Assembly: GCF_001262635.1 (NCBI RefSeq)
Contig: NZ_JXYH01000010.1
Span: 1-64,000 of the forward strand
Direction: 5' to 3'
DNA from: Aestuariivita boseongensis
GTDB lineage: Bacteria > Pseudomonadota > Alphaproteobacteria > Rhodobacterales > Rhodobacteraceae
Length of the DNA stretch: 64,000 bases
Shown here: in pieces, positions 59,873 through 64,000 of the stretch
Layout: the number at the start of each line of letters is the position of its first letter
Numbering within the stretch: position 1 is the first letter of the stretch
The notes under the pieces: model-generated
Seen by the model: the letters and a program-made list of their open reading frames with translations, nothing else
What the model was told of the DNA's origin: nothing
The model's database searches: none
Translations under genes and position numbers: made by a program

Positions 59873-60766
59873 TCAGACCCATTTGGCCAGAGGCGGCAGG
59901 CTCATCAGCACAGCATTGGCATCGTGGCCGGTTTCCAGCCCGAACTTGGTGCCTCGGTCATAGACAAGGTTGTATTCCGCATAAAGACCGCGATGGATCA
60001 ACTGAGCATCCTTGTCAGCATCGCTCCATTCCTGAGCCCGACGCTTTTCGATCAGCGGGACAAAAGCTGGCAGGAAGGCGCGACCGATATCCTGGGTCAG
60101 CGCAAAATCCGCCTGCCAATCCTGGGTGCAGTAATCGTCCATGAAAATCCCGCCCACACCCCGCGCGCGGCCCCGATGGGGCACAAAGAAGTACTCATCC
60201 GCCCATTCCTTCAGCCGCGGGTAATGTGCGGCACCATGGGGGTCGAGATGCGCTTTCTGCGTTGCATGAAAATGGGCCGTATCCTCGTCATATTCGATGC
60301 AGGGGTTCAGATCGGACCCGCCGCCGAACCACCACGCATGGGGCGTCCAGAACATGCGTGTGTTCATATGCACCGCCGGGCAATGGGGGTTTTGCATATG
60401 GGCAACAAGGCTGATGCCCGAAGCCCAAAACCGCGGATCGTCCTTCATGCCGGGCAGGCCTTTGCGCGCCATCATCGCGGCCTGCGCCCGTTCGCCCAGC
60501 GTGCCATAGACGGTCGAGACATTGACGCCCACCTTCTCGAACACGCGCCCGCCGCGCATCACGCTCATCAATCCGCCGCCAGCATCCGACCCATCGTCAG
60601 AGTGCCTTTTGGTCTCGGTCACTTCGAAGCGACCCGGGGCCTGATCCGACAGGGGGCCCTTCGAATGGCTGTCTTCCAGCCCTTCAAACGCAGCCACGAT
60701 GTCATCGCGCAGCCGGCGGAACCAGGCGGCCGCGGTGGCTTTTTCCGTGTCAAAATGGGCCGTCAT
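59873..60766 (-). CDS. hemF: Oxygen-dependent coproporphyrinogen III oxidase
   Basis: Converts coproporphyrinogen III to protoporphyrinogen IX using oxygen, in the cytosol. The 297-residue protein has the HemF signatures GRVFEKVGVNVSTVYGTL near residue 75, HMNTRMFWTPHAWWFGGGSDLNPC near residue 135 and GRARGVGGIFMDDY near residue 205. The ATG at 60766 follows AAGGAG. It is downstream of the SDR gene on the same strand, with a 58-base gap. The stop is 88 bases before the Crp-type gene. Confidence 0.94.
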   Translation of the reverse strand: MTAHFDTEKATAAAWFRRLRDDIVAAFEGLEDSHSKGPLSDQAPGRFEVTETKRHSDDGSDAGGGLMSVMRGGRVFEKVGVNVSTVYGTLGERAQAAMMARKGLPGMKDDPRFWASGISLVAHMQNPHCPAVHMNTRMFWTPHAWWFGGGSDLNPCIEYDEDTAHFHATQKAHLDPHGAAHYPRLKEWADEYFFVPHRGRARGVGGIFMDDYCTQDWQADFALTQDIGRAFLPAFVPLIEKRRAQEWSDADKDAQLIHRGLYAEYNLVYDRGTKFGLETGHDANAVLMSLPPLAKWV

Positions 60767-60824
60767 ATCGCTGTCTCCTTCACTTGACACATAGCCTACC
60801 CCCCTTGGGAAACAGGGCCAAGAC

Positions 60825-61625
60825 TTAATGCGCGGGTGCGGCGACCGGATCCAGCAAGGTGCGCCCGCCATCCAGGGTCAGGATCTGGCCGGTCATGAAG
60901 CCCGACCCTTCGGACGCCAGATACTGCACCGCGTCGGCCAGTTCCCCGGGCGCTGCGATGCGCGCCAAAGGGGTGTGGCGCTCGATATCCTGACGGAACT
61001 CTGAATTCTCGCGCAGCGTGCCCTGGAGTGACGCAGACATCACGGATCCGAAGGCAACTGCGTTCACTCGAATGCGCATCGGAGCCAGTGCCACCGCCAT
61101 CGACCGCGTCAGCTGGTCCAGAGCCGCTGAACTGACCGAATAGGCCAATAGATCCGGATGCGTGCGCCGCGCCGCGATTGAACTGAGATTGATGATCGAA
61201 CCCACCTGCCCTTCGGTTTCGCCTTCGGCCTGCTTGACCATCCGCTTGGCGACAAGCTGTGTCAGGCGCAAGGCCGGAACCAGGTTCTGGTTCAGAAGGC
61301 TGATGACGGAATCATCATCGGGCGACAACGGATCCGACACCGTGACCTGACGCGCGCCATTGACCAGAATATCGACCTGATCGAAGGCGTCGATTGTGGC
61401 AGACAGAAGGTTGGCAATCGTCAGCTTTTCCCGCAGATCACCGGCAAAATAGCGGATGTTGCCTTCATCCGCCTTTTCGCCCAGCTGGTCGATTAGGCCT
61501 TTCTCGTCGATATCCGCGAACATCACATTCGCGCCCTTCTCGGCAAAGTGACGGCCGATGGCCAACCCGATGCCATTGGCGGCCCCGGTGACGATGGCGG
61601 TCTTTCCTGCAATGGAAAAGGACAT
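60825..61625 (-). CDS. Short-chain dehydrogenase/reductase family protein lacking the catalytic lysine
   Basis: A 266-residue classical SDR fold: nucleotide motif TGAANGIG (13-20), FADID after the second strand (favours NAD), NNAG replaced by VNGAR (88-92), catalytic Ser149 in NLSSIAARR and Tyr162. The YxxxK motif reads Y-S-V-S-S, so the Lys at position 166 is Ser. In most SDRs that Lys is needed for catalysis, so this enzyme may be inactive, may have another mechanism, or may bind ligand only. The C-terminus GSGFMTGQILTLDGGRTL is intact. Upstream of hemF on the same strand. Confidence 0.82.
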   Translation of the reverse strand: MSFSIAGKTAIVTGAANGIGLAIGRHFAEKGANVMFADIDEKGLIDQLGEKADEGNIRYFAGDLREKLTIANLLSATIDAFDQVDILVNGARQVTVSDPLSPDDDSVISLLNQNLVPALRLTQLVAKRMVKQAEGETEGQVGSIINLSSIAARRTHPDLLAYSVSSAALDQLTRSMAVALAPMRIRVNAVAFGSVMSASLQGTLRENSEFRQDIERHTPLARIAAPGELADAVQYLASEGSGFMTGQILTLDGGRTLLDPVAAPAH

Positions 61626-61662
61626 GTGCGATCTCCTCAGTCTGGGCGGACACTAGCGGCTT

Positions 61663-62637
61663 TCAGCGCCGCGGGCGAGAGGGGCGTGCGGCGCGGAACA
61701 GCTTGAACCGTGCATCGCCTGCCAACTCGTCACCCTCACGAAAGGCAGCGCGCAACGCGGTTTCATAGGGCAGATGGCGGTTTGCCACCATCCAGAGCGT
61801 GCCTTGCGGGCTCAGTATCCGGGCGGCTGCTTCAATAAACGCCTGCCCAAGCGACGCATCTGCGGCCCGAGCGGTATGAAAAGGCGGGTTCATCACCACC
61901 GTGTCCACGCAACCCGGTGTGCCCCAGTCCCGCGCGTCGGCCCAATGAAACTGCGCACGCGGATCGGGCAGGTTGATCTGTGCGCAGGCCAGCGCGGTGT
62001 GATCGGCTTCGACCACATGAAGCTCCTTGACCGATGCCCGCGTCAGCACTTCGGCAGACAGATATCCCCAGCCCGCCCCCAGATCGGCTACACGGGGGCC
62101 CAGCTTTTCCGGCAAAACCTCTGCCAACATGCGGGAGGCCGGATCTATCCCATCGGCCGAAAACACGCCGGGAAGGGTCTGAAACCCGTCCACATGCGTG
62201 GGCTGCGCCGCCCAGTCGGACAGATCCGCACCGGACGTGAACCAGAAAATTTTCCCATGCGCCTTGGCGATCGGGGCCGAGACATCCGTGCGCTTGCGCA
62301 GGTCCTTCAACAGGCTGTCGACGCCATCGGTCTTGGCCCCGTCAATCACCACCAGCCCGGCCACCTGCGCCGCATCGCAGACCAAAGCCCGCGCTTGCGT
62401 TTTCGACCGGGGCAATAAAACCACCGCCGCCGCAAACTCGCCATCAAGCGTCGGGCTGCAGTCATAACCGCGCGCAGACCATGCCGCGTAGTCGGGGTAA
62501 AAGGGCTGAACGATGGTCACACGGTCTTTCGGGAGAGCCGACAAATCCGCATCGGCGCGTGGATGCAGCACAACGATGCGTCCATCAGGCAGGCTCAAAC
62601 CGCCCGTTTCAAAAGCCAGCGATAACCGGGGCGACAT
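61663..62637 (-). CDS. 16S rRNA (guanine-1207 N2)-methyltransferase-like protein (RsmC/RlmG type)
   Basis: A 324-residue two-domain protein: a degenerate N-terminal methyltransferase-like domain (1-160), then a catalytic domain with SAM motif VADLGAGWGYLSAEVL near residue 184, acidic VVEADHTAL, and NPPFHTARA near residue 250, the hallmark of guanine-N2 methyltransferases. RsmC (G1207 of 16S rRNA) and RlmG share this layout; RsmC is the more common annotation. It starts nine bases after clpS's stop on the same strand, so the two are co-transcribed. Confidence 0.85.
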   Translation of the reverse strand: MSPRLSLAFETGGLSLPDGRIVVLHPRADADLSALPKDRVTIVQPFYPDYAAWSARGYDCSPTLDGEFAAAVVLLPRSKTQARALVCDAAQVAGLVVIDGAKTDGVDSLLKDLRKRTDVSAPIAKAHGKIFWFTSGADLSDWAAQPTHVDGFQTLPGVFSADGIDPASRMLAEVLPEKLGPRVADLGAGWGYLSAEVLTRASVKELHVVEADHTALACAQINLPDPRAQFHWADARDWGTPGCVDTVVMNPPFHTARAADASLGQAFIEAAARILSPQGTLWMVANRHLPYETALRAAFREGDELAGDARFKLFRAARPSRPRR

Positions 62638-62646
62638 GGGGGAGGA

Positions 62647-62967
62647 TCAGTCCTCTTTCTCCATCGTGCACTGCAGGGGGTGCTGATGACGGCGGGCGAA
62701 ATCCATGACCTGGCCCACTTTGGTTTCGGCAATCTCGTGGCTGAAGACACCGACAACGGCCACGCCTTTCTTGTGGACAGTCAGCATGACTTCGAAGGCC
62801 TGCGCGTGGGTCATGCCAAAGAACCGCTCAAGCACATGCACCACGAATTCCATCGGGGTATAGTCGTCGTTCAGCAGCAGCACCTTATACAGCGGCGGGC
62901 GTTTGGTCTTTGGGCGCACGTCGGTAATGACCGATGTATCGTCATCGGTGCCATTATCGCCTGCCAT
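62647..62967 (-). CDS. clpS: ATP-dependent Clp protease adaptor ClpS
   Basis: The N-end-rule adaptor that hands substrates to ClpA. The 106-residue protein has an unstructured N-terminus and the ClpS core: [26 protein letters not shown] (Asn and two Asp residues of the N-degron pocket), [24 protein letters not shown]. The start [13 protein letters not shown] at 62967 is preferred; ATGs at 62988 and 62994 are possible. No clpA gene is in the window. It is divergent from the HAD hydrolase. Confidence 0.93.
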   Translation of the reverse strand: MAGDNGTDDDTSVITDVRPKTKRPPLYKVLLLNDDYTPMEFVVHVLERFFGMTHAQAFEVMLTVHKKGVAVVGVFSHEIAETKVGQVMDFARRHQHPLQCTMEKED

Positions 62968-63062
62968 GATCCAAGGACCTATCGTCATCTGCATCTACCG
63001 TGCCAATGTGCTTTCTCTTCCCTGATGGCCTTATATAACGCCTGTGAAAAATTAGAAAAGAC

Positions 63063-63779
63063 ATGGGCGAGAGAATCCGGATGCGCACGCTGACCTGCAT
63101 TGCCTTCGATGCCGATGACACGCTTTGGCACAACGAGAGGTTTTACCGCCTGACGCAGGAGCGGTTCGCAGACCTGTTGCGCGACTATACCGAGGCCGAT
63201 CACCTGATGGCCCGCCTGCTGGAAGCCGAGAAGCGCAACATCGGGCAGTACGGCTATGGCATCAAAGGTTTTGTCCTGTCGATGATCGAAACCGCCATCG
63301 AGGTGACCGAGGAACGCGTGCCCGCCTCGGTAATCGCCGAACTTCTGGCAGCCGGGCAGGACATGCTGCGCCAACCGATCGAGCTGTTGCCCCATGCCGA
63401 AGAGGCGGTGAAGGCGGTGGCAGACACCCACCACGTTCTGCTGATCACCAAGGGCGATCTGCTGGATCAGGAACGCAAACTGGCACAATCCGGTCTGGGC
63501 GATTTGTTCGATGGGGTCGAGATCGTCTCGGAGAAAACGCCAGATACCTATGCGCGGATTTTCGATGCCCATGCCGATGGCGCGGAACATGCGATGATGG
63601 TGGGCAATTCCATGCGATCCGACGTGGTGCCTGTTGTGGAAATCGGCGGCTGGGGCGTATTCGTCCCCCATGGCCTCGAATGGGAGATCGAAGCCGCACC
63701 CGCGCCGCAGGAGGCCCCCCGCTTCCACGAGATCGCCGATCTGGGTGCCCTGCCTGAATTGCTGGACCAGATCGGCTGA
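63063..63779 (+). CDS. HAD-superfamily hydrolase
   Basis: A 238-residue (or 232 from the ATG at 63081) HAD hydrolase, subfamily IA by layout. Motif I is FDADDTLWHNE with the nucleophile Asp, motif II VLLITKGD, the Lys is in VSEKTPDTYARI and motif IV is MMVGNSMRSDVVPV. A helical cap lies between motifs I and II (RFADLLRDYTEADHLMARLLEAEKRNIG region). The substrate, probably a small phosphorylated metabolite, is unknown. No clear ribosome-binding site decides between the two starts. Confidence 0.85.
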   Translation: MGERIRMRTLTCIAFDADDTLWHNERFYRLTQERFADLLRDYTEADHLMARLLEAEKRNIGQYGYGIKGFVLSMIETAIEVTEERVPASVIAELLAAGQDMLRQPIELLPHAEEAVKAVADTHHVLLITKGDLLDQERKLAQSGLGDLFDGVEIVSEKTPDTYARIFDAHADGAEHAMMVGNSMRSDVVPVVEIGGWGVFVPHGLEWEIEAAPAPQEAPRFHEIADLGALPELLDQIG

Positions 63780-64000
63780 CCGCGCCCCATTTTTGCCACA
63801 ATTGCCGGTTTAGTAAGTATCTCTGCCCTAAGTACAAAATGTGGACACAGGGCGCCCAGTGCGCCCCTTAAATCATTGCAAGTTCGAACTTTCTTTTGAA
63901 CGGACCTTATGTTAGCCTTTTCGCATAAGCAGAAAAACGTCAGCTGAAAAATCAGCGGCATTGAGGCAGATAGAGGCATTGATCGTGCAGGTTCGGCGCA
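63780..64000. other. Terminal intergenic region
   Basis: After the HAD stop there is an AT-richer 221-base stretch with no open frame that I can support. A GTG at 63985, preceded by AGAGG eight bases upstream, could be the start of the next plus-strand gene, but only five codons are inside the window. The segment 63870-63935 is likely promoter DNA. Confidence 0.4.

Noticed and set aside
1-64000. CRISPR array, insertion sequence or prophage
   Set aside because: No regularly spaced direct repeats, transposase, integrase or phage structural motifs were seen.

Overview
The window looks like part of a chromosome of a marine roseobacter-type alphaproteobacterium (Rhodobacterales). The GC content is high, most stop and start codons overlap inside operons, and the genes are typical of that group: a complete beta-hydroxyaspartate cycle (bhc) cluster, PcaQ-like and PobA proteins, fused PutA, an orphan LuxI, and a TamA/TamB pair. 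I see no insertion sequence, prophage or CRISPR array. The taxonomic statement is an inference from gene content, not a search result.

Layout. 1-3.6 kb: the end of an unrecognised gene, a glucosyl(mannosyl)-3-phosphoglycerate synthase/phosphatase pair for a compatible solute, and a small carboxymuconolactone-decarboxylase-like protein. 3.6-10.1 kb: a GAPDH-like gene, then bhcABCD (minus strand) with the divergent IclR regulator bhcR and clear TGAAAAA/TTTTTCA palindromes between them; this converts glyoxylate (from glycolate) plus glycine to oxaloacetate. 10.1-18.3 kb: a phosphonate-monoesterase/sulfatase-type hydrolase, and a Dpp/Opp-type ABC transporter (dppBCDF, a periplasmic DUF4329 protein and the binding protein). 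18.4-22.0 kb: a minus-strand series of response regulator, membrane histidine kinase and LuxI-type autoinducer synthase.

22.2-33.0 kb is the most unusual region. After a cupin gene there is a plus-strand operon of eight genes: a Ser/Thr kinase, an FHA protein, a PP2C phosphatase, three dynamin-like or related GTPases, a small roadblock-like protein and an unknown protein. It ends at a bidirectional terminator facing a second response regulator. That regulator is a paralogue of the one on the other side; both carry a REC domain and a degenerate GGDEF-like domain (RGNGxF). The trio kinase/FHA/PP2C resembles the post-translational switch of type VI secretion, but no secretion genes are present. 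I infer an undescribed phospho-regulated GTPase system, possibly acting at the membrane.

33.1-40.2 kb: a PcaQ-type LysR regulator divergent from pobA, an Lrp regulator divergent from putA, and a hemerythrin-like protein. 40.3-49.3 kb: tamB and tamA, a kynureninase-like/cyclase fusion and a branched-chain-amino-acid-type binding protein. 49.4-53.5 kb: an MCE/Mla-type lipid transporter (permease with STAS domain, ATPase, MCE protein, lipoprotein). 53.6-55.7 kb: a GFA-family protein, an SGNH-like secreted protein, a cobalamin riboswitch controlling a small unknown gene through a 24-codon leader ORF, and a CAU-anticodon tRNA. 55.7-64 kb: heme genes (hemE, hemC, hemF) mixed with a desaturase, a Crp-type regulator, an SDR lacking its catalytic lysine, rsmC, clpS and a HAD hydrolase.
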